Positions 1 through 7,393 are shown, numbered from the stretch's first letter. The stretch: 11,875 nucleotides of DNA from Candidatus Sericytochromatia bacterium (GCA_014377055.1 JACMQJ010000304.1:1-11875); one strand, 5' to 3'. Program-made: numbers and translations. Notes: generated from the sequence alone by a model not told the origin.

Positions 1-403
1 GACTTAGCTTCATATTAGCTTCTTCAGGAGTTTTATTACCTTTTTTACTGTTACATTTTTGACAGGCTGTCACTGTATTTTCCCATGTAGACTTGCCACC
101 TCTAGAAACTGGTAAAATATGGTCAATCGAAATTTCTTTAATATGACCACAATATTGACAAGTGAAGTTATCTCTAACATGAATATTTTTTCGTGAGTAT
201 TTGAGTACAGGAATAAATCTTCGAGCCGTTTTATACAAAAGTCTTATAACTAAGGGAACTTTAAAAATAGATGATACAGATCTAACGACAAGGTTTGAAT
301 CTCTGACAGATTCAGCTCTATTTAGGTAAACTAAAGTAATTGCTCTTTCTACATTACAATAAGTTAACGGTTCATAATCCTTGCTTAAAACAGCTACCTG
401 CAT
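1..403 (-). CDS. HNH endonuclease family protein (partial, C-terminus off the window)
   Basis: I translated this by hand. The ATG at 403-401 is preceded by GAGGAG (413-408) four bases upstream, a strong ribosome-binding site. The reading frame stays open for 134 residues to the window edge, so the C-terminus is missing. The motif set is that of a Cys-rich HNH nuclease: CxxC at Cys82/Cys85 (CQYC), the catalytic DH pair at Asp94-His95, SRGG at 100-103, Trp107 and Asn109, then CxxC at Cys114/Cys117 followed by Asn118 and a Lys-Lys-Gly. The two CxxC pairs should hold a structural zinc and the DH/N residues should bind the catalytic metal. The first ~70 residues match the N-terminal extension typical of stand-alone HNH proteins common in cyanobacteria and relatives. 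Known members are of unclear role, possibly DNA repair or a remnant of mobile DNA. No intron, methyltransferase or phage gene lies beside it, so the role is unassigned. Confidence 0.88.
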   Translation of the reverse strand, partial: MQVAVLSKDYEPLTYCNVERAITLVYLNRAESVRDSNLVVRSVSSIFKVPLVIRLLYKTARRFIPVLKYSRKNIHVRDNFTCQYCGHIKEISIDHILPVSRGGKSTWENTVTACQKCNSKKGNKTPEEANMKLS

Positions 404-559
404 AGATCTCCTCTCATCCTAATAAAACCAAAAATTATTATGGTGACTATTATTATTTTTATTACAAAGTATTGCTATAAGTTTATTATCATAAATCAAC
501 AATTAAAATATATTTTATCTTAATCTTTCACAAATAGGGGACTTTTTTAAGGTGAAAAT

Positions 560-586
560 AAAAATCTTACTTTGTATAAGATTTTT
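560..586 (-). terminator. A/T-rich hairpin overlapping the OFOR beta stop codon, possible terminator
   Basis: A perfect 10-bp inverted repeat (AAAAATCTTA at 560-569, TAAGATTTTT at 577-586) encloses a 7-base loop. Read on the minus strand, the second arm ends in five T and is followed by ATTTT, which is the form of an intrinsic terminator with a paired A-tract and U-tract. It includes the TAA stop of the beta subunit (569-567), so termination would occur right at the end of translation. The stem has only two G-C pairs, so it may be weak. It separates the OFOR genes from the HNH gene. Confidence 0.45.
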
Positions 587-1319
587 TAATCAAACCTATA
601 GGAAATTGCTGAATCAATGTTTCTTGTAACCATGTCCTAGACTCAATCGGTGTTTTGTACCAATATGTCGGGCATGTTGATAAAAACTCAACAAAACTAA
701 ATCCTTTTCCCTCCATTTGAAATGATAGAGCCTCTTGTATAGTCTTACGAGCTTGTTCAATTCGGCTTGGTATATCAACAGTTACACGGCTAACATAAGC
801 CGCACCTGATAACCTAGCTATCATCTCAGCAATATTTATATGATTGCCATCTTTTTCTATTGATTTACCATAAGGAGTGGTATCAGTTATTTGACCAAGA
901 ATTGATGTTGGTGATACTTGTCCCCCTGTTTGTGCCATAACCAAATTATTAATTAAGAATACAGTGATTTTACTACCTTTTGCAGCAGCATGAATCAAAT
1001 CACTCATACCAAATGAAAGTAAGTCTCCATCGCCTTGATAAGTTAACAATATTTTATCTGGATGAACATTTTTTATTCCCATTGCAACCGAAGGAGCAAG
1101 ACCAGCAGGAGCTTCAACAAAATCAAGATTCATATAATCAGAGATAAATGAGGCACAACCTTGTGTATTAACTCCTATAACAGACTCTTTAAGCCCCATT
1201 TTATCAATAGCCTCACCAATAAGCCTATTAATAGTCCCATGAAAGCAACCTGAGCAATAGACCGTTTCAATATCCTTAAAACTTTTTAATTCTTTTGGGT
1301 TATATGCTTCAACTGTCAT
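567..1319 (-). CDS. 2-oxoacid:ferredoxin oxidoreductase beta subunit (VorA/KorB-like, TPP and 4Fe-4S binding)
   Basis: This 250-residue protein has the size and motif order of the thiamine-diphosphate-binding beta subunit of 2-oxoacid:ferredoxin oxidoreductases, which decarboxylate a 2-oxoacid to acyl-CoA and pass electrons to ferredoxin. The TPP/Mg motif is visible as GDGD at 96-99 followed about 25 residues later by Asn124-Asn125. The four cysteines that hold the proximal 4Fe-4S cluster in this family are all in place: Cys22 and Cys25 (CSGCFHG, usually CPGCxHG), Cys55 (QGC) and Cys216 (STCPT). His27, Gly28 and the TGGQ at 131-134 are also family features. By eye it is closest to VorA-type subunits. 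Its ATG overlaps the alpha stop by 4 bp (ATGA, 1316-1319), so the two are translationally coupled. The one visible motif change is Pro to Ser at residue 23. The family call is firm; the substrate is not known. Confidence 0.9.
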   Translation of the reverse strand: MTVEAYNPKELKSFKDIETVYCSGCFHGTINRLIGEAIDKMGLKESVIGVNTQGCASFISDYMNLDFVEAPAGLAPSVAMGIKNVHPDKILLTYQGDGDLLSFGMSDLIHAAAKGSKITVFLINNLVMAQTGGQVSPTSILGQITDTTPYGKSIEKDGNHINIAEMIARLSGAAYVSRVTVDIPSRIEQARKTIQEALSFQMEGKGFSFVEFLSTCPTYWYKTPIESRTWLQETLIQQFPIGLIKKSYTK

Positions 1320-2362
1320 ACTGTAACTATACCTTTTTCAAATTCTTTGATTACTTTTCTAAATCCACTTAAATATTCAGATTCACCAAAAAAAGATATT
1401 TTTTTGTTATTATCCAAGATTTTGCAGACATCAGAATACATAGAACCTGAATTAGATTCTAAAACTGTTATTTTATTTACCTTATTAGCAATACTTCTCA
1501 GAGCCTCTTTTGGAAAAGGTGATAATGATATTGGTCTAAATAGACCTATTTTACGACCTTTTTGTCTTTCATTAATAACTATTCCTTTAGCTATTTTTGC
1601 AATCAAACCAAAAGATATAATTATTTCATCAGCATCTTCAACCATAAAGCTTTCATATAATGATTCAGATTCAATTAATTTAAATTTAGCTAATATGTCT
1701 GTATATTTATTGGATTCATCATCATGGTAACTTTTAAAAACATTAAAATTTTTATTATTTTCATTATTTCCAACTTTCCAATCTTTTTTGACAATTTCTG
1801 GAGATAATAAATTTTCTTCTATTTCTATTTGTTCATTAAGCTGTGCTAAAGCACTATCCATTAACACAATTACGGGATTTCTATATTTATCAGCTAGATC
1901 AAAAGCTTTAGCTGTTAATTGATATGTTTCTTGAACTGTATGTGGTGCTAAAACAATAAACTTACTATATCCAGATAAATTACTTTTTACTGCTTGTGCA
2001 TAACCTGATTGTGTTGGTTCGAGATTTTTTAAGCCAAATTTTCCAGACATGATATTACCAACAACACAGGGCAATTCTAAACCACACATATAATTTAAGA
2101 CTTCGTCCATAGCTGAGATACCATCCGTTATTGAGCTTGTCAAAACTCTTGCACCTGCAACAGATGAACCCAAAACCATGCTTATTGCAGATCTTTCATT
2201 CTCTGATTGGGTAAAAACACCGTTAACCTCAGGCATTCTAACTGACATATATTTTAGTATTTCATTATTTATTGATCTTGGAACACCATAGTAATATCTA
2301 CAGCCAGCATATATTGCCCCTTCTGCGAATGCTTTATTACCACTGATAAATACTTTTTTCAT
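1316..2362 (-). CDS. 2-oxoacid:ferredoxin oxidoreductase alpha subunit (VorB/KorA-like), diverged substrate-binding motifs
   Basis: This 348-residue protein has the usual length and the domain I plus domain II plan of VorB/KorA alpha subunits (2-oxoacid binding, partner of the TPP-binding beta subunit). Family landmarks are clear: AEGAI near 13-17, AGCRYYYG at 19-26, the TPP-activating Glu54 in TQSENE, MVLG at 62-65, LAP at 138-140, AFDLADKYRNPV at 153-164, and the domain II start around 246. Two normally strict substrate sites differ. The GYPITP motif reads GVPRSI (26-31), so Thr becomes Ser and Arg/Ile replace Ile/Pro. The Arg of the RGGPG loop is Ser106 (MSGKFG, 105-110). These sites contact the 2-oxoacid carboxylate in characterised members, so the substrate may be unusual or activity reduced. 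The frame is intact and coupled to beta, arguing against a pseudogene. It lies 59 bp downstream of folK with only a weak ribosome-binding site. No gamma or ferredoxin subunit is in the window. Confidence 0.88.
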   Translation of the reverse strand: MKKVFISGNKAFAEGAIYAGCRYYYGVPRSINNEILKYMSVRMPEVNGVFTQSENERSAISMVLGSSVAGARVLTSSITDGISAMDEVLNYMCGLELPCVVGNIMSGKFGLKNLEPTQSGYAQAVKSNLSGYSKFIVLAPHTVQETYQLTAKAFDLADKYRNPVIVLMDSALAQLNEQIEIEENLLSPEIVKKDWKVGNNENNKNFNVFKSYHDDESNKYTDILAKFKLIESESLYESFMVEDADEIIISFGLIAKIAKGIVINERQKGRKIGLFRPISLSPFPKEALRSIANKVNKITVLESNSGSMYSDVCKILDNNKKISFFGESEYLSGFRKVIKEFEKGIVTV

Positions 2363-2421
2363 TATTTTTTGCTTTATGTATACATTATTTTAGAATTTAT
2401 AAAACAATTATAATATAAAAA

Positions 2422-2937
2422 TTAAACTGGTTGTACTTCTTTTTCTTTTTCTTTTTCTATTTTTCTTACTAAGCTAGTATTCATCATCATTTCATACATT
2501 TCTTGAGCTGTTCTATTTAAAATAGGGTGTCTAAAATCTTCTGCTATTTCTGCAAGAGGTAATAAAACAAAGGCTCTAGCGTGCATTCTTAAATGTGGTA
2601 TTTGTAAGTCAGATGTAGAAATAAGCTCTTGATCATAATAAATAATATCAAGATCAATAGTTCTAGGTCCCCATTTAATGGTTCTAATTCTTTCAATTTC
2701 ACTTTCAATTTCGAGGCAAAAACTAAGTAATTCTTCTGGTGTTAGTTTTGTTTCTATTTCAATTACACCATTAATAAACCATGCTTGATTAGGATATTCT
2801 ACAGGTTCAGCTTCATAATAGGAAGACATTTTTTTTATTGATACATCAGGATTATTATTAATTAATTCAAAAGCGTTTTGGATAATTTTTATTCTATCAC
2901 CTATATTTGAGCCAAACGCAATATATGCTTTTGCCAT
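2422..2937 (-). CDS. folK: 2-amino-4-hydroxy-6-hydroxymethyldihydropteridine pyrophosphokinase (HPPK)
   Basis: HPPK transfers pyrophosphate from ATP to 6-hydroxymethyl-7,8-dihydropterin, the step before dihydropteroate synthase in cytoplasmic folate synthesis. The 171-residue protein carries the full signature: FGSNIGDR at 8-15, the substrate-side YYEAEPV and WFIN segments (40-56), and the catalytic loop WGPRTIDLDII at 89-99 with the Mg-binding Asp95 and Asp97. It continues with PH at 114-115, Arg121 and AFVLLPLAEIA at 122-132. It is about 10 residues longer than the E. coli enzyme, the excess being a charged Lys/Glu tail encoded by a hexamer repeat. AGGAG sits 10 bases before the ATG. No other folate gene is beside it. 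The next genes downstream on the same strand are the OFOR pair, probably on the same transcript. Function is as certain as motif reading allows. Confidence 0.96.
   Translation of the reverse strand: MAKAYIAFGSNIGDRIKIIQNAFELINNNPDVSIKKMSSYYEAEPVEYPNQAWFINGVIEIETKLTPEELLSFCLEIESEIERIRTIKWGPRTIDLDIIYYDQELISTSDLQIPHLRMHARAFVLLPLAEIAEDFRHPILNRTAQEMYEMMMNTSLVRKIEKEKEKEVQPV
2439..2457 (+). repeat. Short tandem hexamer (CTTTTT)3 in the 3' end of folK
   Basis: Three tandem CTTTTT units plus a closing C, read as GAAAAA units on the coding strand, encode the KEKEKE tail of HPPK. Gain or loss of a unit keeps the frame and changes the tail by two residues, so it is length-variable rather than an on/off switch. 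Confidence 0.7.
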
Positions 2938-3032
2938 TTATTTTAAACTCCTAATCTTTTTCATGAACTATATTTTTAGAACGATACAAGAAAAAATTTT
3001 AACTTTAACTCAAGAGTACAAACCCCTTGGAT

Positions 3033-3050
3033 GATACTATTATTAGTATC
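3033..3050. promoter_or_regulatory. Perfect palindrome in the folK leader (operator or 5' stem-loop)
   Basis: GATACTA, four bases, TAGTATC: a perfect 7-bp inverted repeat starting nine bases downstream of the proposed folK -10 box. Its position at the predicted transcript start fits either a repressor operator or a 5' mRNA hairpin. It has no T-run beside it, so it does not look like a terminator. The function is inferred from position only. Confidence 0.4.
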
Positions 3051-3058
3051 TTAGATAA

Positions 3059-3067
3059 ATTATATCA
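3059..3067 (-). promoter_or_regulatory. Extended -10 promoter box for folK
   Basis: On the minus strand this reads TGATATAAT, a full match to the extended -10 consensus TGnTATAAT. No good -35 box is seen 17 bases upstream, which extended -10 promoters tolerate. It predicts a transcript start near 3052 and a leader of about 115 bases before the folK ATG, carrying the palindrome at 3033-3050. Confidence 0.5.
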
Positions 3068-3143
3068 AAAATATTAATTAAAAATCTTGCACCACTTTGA
3101 TAAATTAATTTAAGTTATTATATTTTTTAGTTCAGCTTAATTT

Positions 3144-3842
3144 TTATTTGTATAGGTCTTTTGCTTTTTGAAAAAGAACCCATGAAGTTAAAATATATTT
3201 ATCGCTAGATATTGGTACATTACCTTTATGGGTATGAGTAAAACCACTTGGAGCTATTACTAGTTGACCTTGTTTGGGTTTTAATTTTTTTGCTTGGTAA
3301 AAAAATTCTGTTTCGCCACCTTCTTCAATATCATTTAAATAATACATAAATAACAGTGTTCGATGCAATACATCACATTTTGGATCGGTGGCTTGAGGAT
3401 ATATTTCTGAATGCCAATGATGATAACCACCACTACCTTTGTTATATTTTTGTAGATTAATTGTGCCAAGTCGATATAATTTTAGCATTAGTGCTTGGAG
3501 TGTATCATCACCAATCATATCTATAACTTCACTATTAACTTGGATCATTTTTCCTGTGACAGGATCTGGAAAAGATAATGTTAATGCTCCTGTCAGGACA
3601 TGATTATATTTGCGCATATATTTTGTTAGATGATTAAGTGTGAGAGCAACAACTTTTTTATGCTCGTCTGTCCAATCATATATCAAACTAATATTAATAT
3701 CTGTACTATCTTTGGCTGTTAAATTAACTCCATGACCTGTAGTTCCAGCAACTTTTTTATTACTAGTTTCAAACTTATTTATTAAAGATTCACAAAAGTC
3801 TTTATCCAAGACATTATCATAAGTTTCAATAAAATCAGACAT
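3144..3842 (-). CDS. 2OG-Fe(II) dioxygenase, prolyl-4-hydroxylase-like
   Basis: This 232-residue cytoplasmic protein has the double-stranded beta-helix core of Fe(II)/2-oxoglutarate dioxygenases of the prolyl 4-hydroxylase type in its C-terminal half. The metal ligands appear to be His144 and Glu146 in YHHWHSEIYP and a distal His203 or His205 in FTHTHKG (201-207). Lys215 is placed to bind the 2-oxoglutarate carboxylate. FMYYLN (165-170) followed by EEGGETEF (173-180) is the usual strand pair of the family. An acidic residue at the second ligand position is normally Asp; here it is Glu, seen in a minority of homologues. The N-terminal ~130 residues are helix-rich with no recognised domain. The substrate cannot be told; protein, amino acid or small-molecule hydroxylation are all possible. 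AGGG is 7 bases before the ATG. It is monocistronic by position: 206 bp lie before folK and it is divergent from the phosphoesterase gene. Confidence 0.9.
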   Translation of the reverse strand: MSDFIETYDNVLDKDFCESLINKFETSNKKVAGTTGHGVNLTAKDSTDINISLIYDWTDEHKKVVALTLNHLTKYMRKYNHVLTGALTLSFPDPVTGKMIQVNSEVIDMIGDDTLQALMLKLYRLGTINLQKYNKGSGGYHHWHSEIYPQATDPKCDVLHRTLLFMYYLNDIEEGGETEFFYQAKKLKPKQGQLVIAPSGFTHTHKGNVPISSDKYILTSWVLFQKAKDLYK

Positions 3843-3871
3843 TTTTATCCCTATTTGTTTTTAAGTAATTT

Positions 3872-3898
3872 TTTATATATTAACTCAATCCATGACAA
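3872..3898 (-). promoter_or_regulatory. Possible sigma70-type promoter of the dioxygenase gene
   Basis: TTGTCA (3898-3893) and TATAAA (3877-3872) each match five of six consensus bases, but the spacer is only 15 bases, shorter than the usual 16-18. It lies about 30 bases upstream of the ATG at 3842. The region is so AT-rich that a chance match is possible. Confidence 0.3.
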
Positions 3899-4046
3899 AA
3901 AATATCATTTTTAATGTTATTTATGATTAGTTTAATTAAAAATAAAGGGCTTAAAATTATTGTAAGCATTATATATCAAACATTACAAAGCTTTTATCTT
4001 TAAATAATAGTTGCAATATTGAATAAAATCTGAGATCATATATTTT

Positions 4047-4145
4047 ATGCAAAAATTAAATTTGATAAATATATTAAGTGAAGAACAAATAGACATTATA
4101 TTTTGTCATACAACAAAAAAATACTTTTACAAGATAGTGGATTAA
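4047..4145 (+). CDS. Possible 32-aa small ORF upstream of the phosphoesterase gene
   Basis: An ATG at 4047 opens a 32-codon frame that stops five bases before the ATG of the metallophosphoesterase gene, a spacing suited to a leader peptide or translational coupling. The peptide (starting MQKLNLINILSE) has no recognised motif, one Cys and a Lys/Tyr-rich end. There is no good ribosome-binding site before it, and in such AT-rich DNA a frame of this size can arise by chance. The downstream gene also lacks a strong site of its own, which is the main argument for coupling. Confidence 0.22.
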   Translation: MQKLNLINILSEEQIDIIFCHTTKKYFYKIVD

Positions 4146-4150
4146 TTGTA

Positions 4151-4921
4151 ATGAAAATTCAGTATATGTCAGATCTCCATTTGGAGTTTCCTGAAAATAG
4201 AGAATACTTTAGAGTGAATCCTATAGATCCTATTGGGGATGTATTAATACTAGCTGGAGATATTATTTGTGATACTTACAGAGAAGAAGCAAATGATTTT
4301 TTTCAAGATATTGAATCAAAATTTAAATTTATTATTTCGACTATGGGTAATCATGAATTTTACTTTGGTAATACCTCTTATGCCTATCCAAGCTATGAAA
4401 AATATTTGTCTGATAATCATATAATGCTAAATAATAAATCAATAGTCATTGATAATGTCAGATTTATAGTTTCGGTTTTGTGGTCACAAATTGATCCTTT
4501 GCATCAAGTAGAGATCAGTCAACGCCTCAATGATTATAAGTTGATAAGAAAAAATGTTGGTGCAGGAACAGAAATAATTAGTGTTGATGATACTAACTAC
4601 TATCATCAAATATCAAAAGAATTTATTGAAAAAGAATTAAATGATAATTTTAAAGGAAAAAATGTTTTGGTTACTCATCATTTACCTAGTTTTGATTGTA
4701 TCGATCCAAAATGGAAAAACAGCACTTTATTATCAGCTTTTGCCAATCATCTGGATGATTTAATTTTAAAAAATAAGATTGATTCTTGGATATTTGGTCA
4801 TCAGCATGAACAATTTAACAGTCTTATTGGTAAAACAAAGATGCTTTCTAATCCCTTAGGTTATGCCAAAGAAGCAAATTTTCGTGATTTTAACAGTCAA
4901 AGTTTATTTGAGCTAAATTAA
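4151..4921 (+). CDS. Calcineurin-like metallophosphoesterase
   Basis: This 256-residue protein has all five metallophosphoesterase motifs: SDLHLE with Asp8 and His10, AGDI with Asp37, GNHEF with Asn67 and His68, THH at 175-177, and GHQH at 216-219. These residues form the two-metal centre that hydrolyses phosphomonoesters or phosphodiesters. It has no signal peptide or membrane segment, so it should be cytoplasmic. The substrate cannot be read from the motifs. I start it at the ATG at 4151 because family members begin four or five residues before SDLH. The frame also extends to a TTG at 4103, but the extra 16 residues are unlike the family. No strong ribosome-binding site precedes the ATG. 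It is the only plus-strand gene in the window and runs convergently into the SH3b/propeller gene with 9 bp between the stop codons. Confidence 0.92.
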   Translation: MKIQYMSDLHLEFPENREYFRVNPIDPIGDVLILAGDIICDTYREEANDFFQDIESKFKFIISTMGNHEFYFGNTSYAYPSYEKYLSDNHIMLNNKSIVIDNVRFIVSVLWSQIDPLHQVEISQRLNDYKLIRKNVGAGTEIISVDDTNYYHQISKEFIEKELNDNFKGKNVLVTHHLPSFDCIDPKWKNSTLLSAFANHLDDLILKNKIDSWIFGHQHEQFNSLIGKTKMLSNPLGYAKEANFRDFNSQSLFELN

Positions 4922-4930
4922 AACCTAATC

Positions 4931-7336
4931 TTATTTATAAGTGGCCAATTTTTTTAAACTTGTCCCTTGAGCTATCCAAACATTATCTTGGCTATCAAGT
5001 GTAAATCCTGTGGTATCTGGATAATCAAATAAAGTGAATTCTTTCCAAAATGTACCTGAGGGATCATATAATCCTAGCCTTATTTCTTTGGAAAAAATAT
5101 CTTTGTGCATAAAATAAGTAAAACCATTTTTACCCGTTTTTATATTTAAAATATCACCGTTAATCGAGCCACTAAATTTTCTTTGAGCAATAACCTCTAT
5201 TTTATCTTTTTCAGTAGCTTTATCTTCTTTACTCTTTTCGACAGCGATCAAATCTCCAAAAAAGTTGAGATCAAAAGCTTTTAAGACTTCTCCTGTTCCA
5301 TCAGTATGAACTTTTATTTTATCAATTCTATATTTATTAGCTTTACTACAAAGTAATAAATATATATTTGCTTCATCATCAAAACCAAGAAATTTTAAGC
5401 TATTCTCCCTAATATTTGATAACTCAATGTCTGAAAAAAAGTTTATTAAATCTGGCTCTTTACTCCAACTATTAATTAGATAACCTTTATCATTAAAAAC
5501 TGATAAAAAAACTTTTTTATTATAGTAATTACCTTTTGCTGCAATGAAAACTTCTTTATTTTCATTCATTGCAACTTTTGGCGAATAGTTTTCACTTGAA
5601 AGGGTAATCAACCATCGATCAAAGGTTTTATTTAAGGCTAAATCATAAATTTCAACACCAAGTTTTTTATCCTCAGCCTCAAGGGTCTTAAGCATGACAA
5701 AATTATTGGAGGTAAAAAAGACATCAGACCAATCAAATAAGTCTGTTTTCTGATCAACTGTTTTGACTTTTATTGCATCACCATTAAGATCATATTCTCC
5801 AAAAGATGAATTACCTCGATCAAAAATAAACATCATATTATTGTTAATAGATAATTTTTCAGCTAAATTAAATTTGTAGGGACTGATTCGACCTAAGCTT
5901 TCTCTTTCTATACCATTTTCATTAAGAACAGTGATATATTTTCGAGCATTGATTGTATAAATATCATTATTAATGACATTGAATAAAAAATAATTTGTAT
6001 CATTAAAAGGTAAAGGCTGACTTATTTTATAACTATTATCGTTTGTATTAAGATAGTAGTAATTAAAAGTTGAAACATTGGTGCTTTTACTTTTTGTCAT
6101 AACAGGTAAAACGACATTCCCATCTTTATTAATACCAACTCCTTGTATTATTTGTGATAGATCATTATTTGCTGTATTTCTATGACGATCGGGAGATTTT
6201 AGTAACCATTTTTGATTAAGTGAGATTGTGGATATAGGTTCACCACTACTTTTATAAATATCTATTTCACCTATAACATTAACTTTTTTTAGCTCTTCAA
6301 CAATTCCATATTTTTTATTAGTTTCAGAAAAATCGAGCCAATTTGTTTCTTTGACTTTGGATGGGTCATCTTTTAGCAATGTCTTACTTTTAAATGTTTT
6401 TGCATCAATAGCACTTTTTAAAATAGAGCCTTTTGATACATTCTCAACTATTGCAGCATCTGGATCATAGTTGCCTCGTAAAACATAAGAATAAGAATTA
6501 ACATAATATATGGGATATGTTTCTTTTTCATTTTCTGGATAATCAAGAACATAAACTTTTCCTTTATCTACATTAAAATTTTTGGCTATTCTGGTTTCGG
6601 ATAAAAATATATTTTTTGTATTCAATCCAGCTTTATTAAATCCTTTAATATTTTTATTTGGTTTATCAAGACTATAGAGAGTACCATCAAAATTATCATA
6701 AGCTATATATGAGACATCACCCGCTATTTCAGGTTTGATTGATCCAACCTTAATACCCTTAATATCATATTTTGTAATAGTATTTTTATCTGTATTATTA
6801 GTATAAAAATTCATTTCATCATCAGCAGCTAAGACTATAGAGTTAATATCTACTTTATTTACAGCCCAAATATAAGTTAAAGGAATATTAGAAACAAAAT
6901 TATTATTAAAATCATAAATATTCAGATTTATTTTGTCACCAGCATCAAGAACAAATTTATACTTACTATTAAATGCTATTTTTAGAGCATTATGCAAAAC
7001 GCCTTGTTCTTTGGTATTACCAAGCGTTGAAACAGTTTTATAATCAATATTACCTTTAATATTAATTTGTAGATATTTTTTGTCTACCCAGCCTTTTTTA
7101 TCATTGGCTAAAACTTGATACCATGTTTTATCATTATTACTGGCGATTATCTTTATTTTTGCATCTTTTTTAACAGATGTAATAATACTAGCTTTTGAGT
7201 CAGGATCTTTTCTAACGTTCAAAACATCAGCATTTGTAACCCCTTCCATACTTATTTCTTCAGTATAACCCTTAAGATTATAGTTAAGATAGGATAGTGA
7301 TAAGCAAAGGCTTATAGTAAATATTTTTTTTAACAT
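4931..7336 (-). CDS. Large exported protein with N-terminal SH3b domain and beta-propeller-like body
   Basis: This 801-residue protein starts with a Lys-Lys pair and a hydrophobic stretch (residues ~5-18) that looks like a signal peptide; there is no clear lipobox. Residues ~33-90 form a bacterial SH3 domain (ADVLNVRKDPDS, then WYQV at 72-75 and GWVDKKYL at 82-89), a fold that often binds cell-wall peptides. The rest has repeated short segments of the type 'variable-DxxxNxYxxD' and ends with LDSQDNVWIA near 781-790, typical of NHL/Vgb-like beta-propeller blades. I assign no enzyme activity. It should be secreted or periplasmic and could act as a binding or scaffold protein. It lies 129 bp after the second TerD gene on the same strand, so co-transcription is possible, with a weak hairpin between. 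No strong ribosome-binding site is seen. The SH3b call is firm, the propeller call moderate. Confidence 0.8.
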   Translation of the reverse strand: MLKKIFTISLCLSLSYLNYNLKGYTEEISMEGVTNADVLNVRKDPDSKASIITSVKKDAKIKIIASNNDKTWYQVLANDKKGWVDKKYLQINIKGNIDYKTVSTLGNTKEQGVLHNALKIAFNSKYKFVLDAGDKINLNIYDFNNNFVSNIPLTYIWAVNKVDINSIVLAADDEMNFYTNNTDKNTITKYDIKGIKVGSIKPEIAGDVSYIAYDNFDGTLYSLDKPNKNIKGFNKAGLNTKNIFLSETRIAKNFNVDKGKVYVLDYPENEKETYPIYYVNSYSYVLRGNYDPDAAIVENVSKGSILKSAIDAKTFKSKTLLKDDPSKVKETNWLDFSETNKKYGIVEELKKVNVIGEIDIYKSSGEPISTISLNQKWLLKSPDRHRNTANNDLSQIIQGVGINKDGNVVLPVMTKSKSTNVSTFNYYYLNTNDNSYKISQPLPFNDTNYFLFNVINNDIYTINARKYITVLNENGIERESLGRISPYKFNLAEKLSINNNMMFIFDRGNSSFGEYDLNGDAIKVKTVDQKTDLFDWSDVFFTSNNFVMLKTLEAEDKKLGVEIYDLALNKTFDRWLITLSSENYSPKVAMNENKEVFIAAKGNYYNKKVFLSVFNDKGYLINSWSKEPDLINFFSDIELSNIRENSLKFLGFDDEANIYLLLCSKANKYRIDKIKVHTDGTGEVLKAFDLNFFGDLIAVEKSKEDKATEKDKIEVIAQRKFSGSINGDILNIKTGKNGFTYFMHKDIFSKEIRLGLYDPSGTFWKEFTLFDYPDTTGFTLDSQDNVWIAQGTSLKKLATYK

Positions 7337-7393
7337 TAACAGTTTTCTTATATTTTAAAATTTTAAACACTATATTACTTTAACAAAATTTTT

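Larger units (their letters stand above)
3843..4150. other. Intergenic region between divergent genes
   Basis: This 308-base, strongly AT-rich stretch separates the leftward dioxygenase gene from the rightward phosphoesterase gene and must hold both promoters. I see a possible leftward promoter at 3872-3898 and no convincing rightward one. A 32-codon plus-strand reading frame at 4047-4145 is listed separately. No repeat or RNA gene was recognised. Confidence 0.6.

Noticed and set aside
1347..1730. 127-codon plus-strand reading frame
   Set aside because: It is antisense to the OFOR alpha gene, whose protein has clear family motifs over the same bases. The frame has no ribosome-binding site and no recognisable domain.
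4103..4150. Upstream TTG start for the metallophosphoesterase
   Set aside because: Members of the family begin just before SDLH. The 16 extra residues lack family resemblance and the ATG at 4151 fits better.
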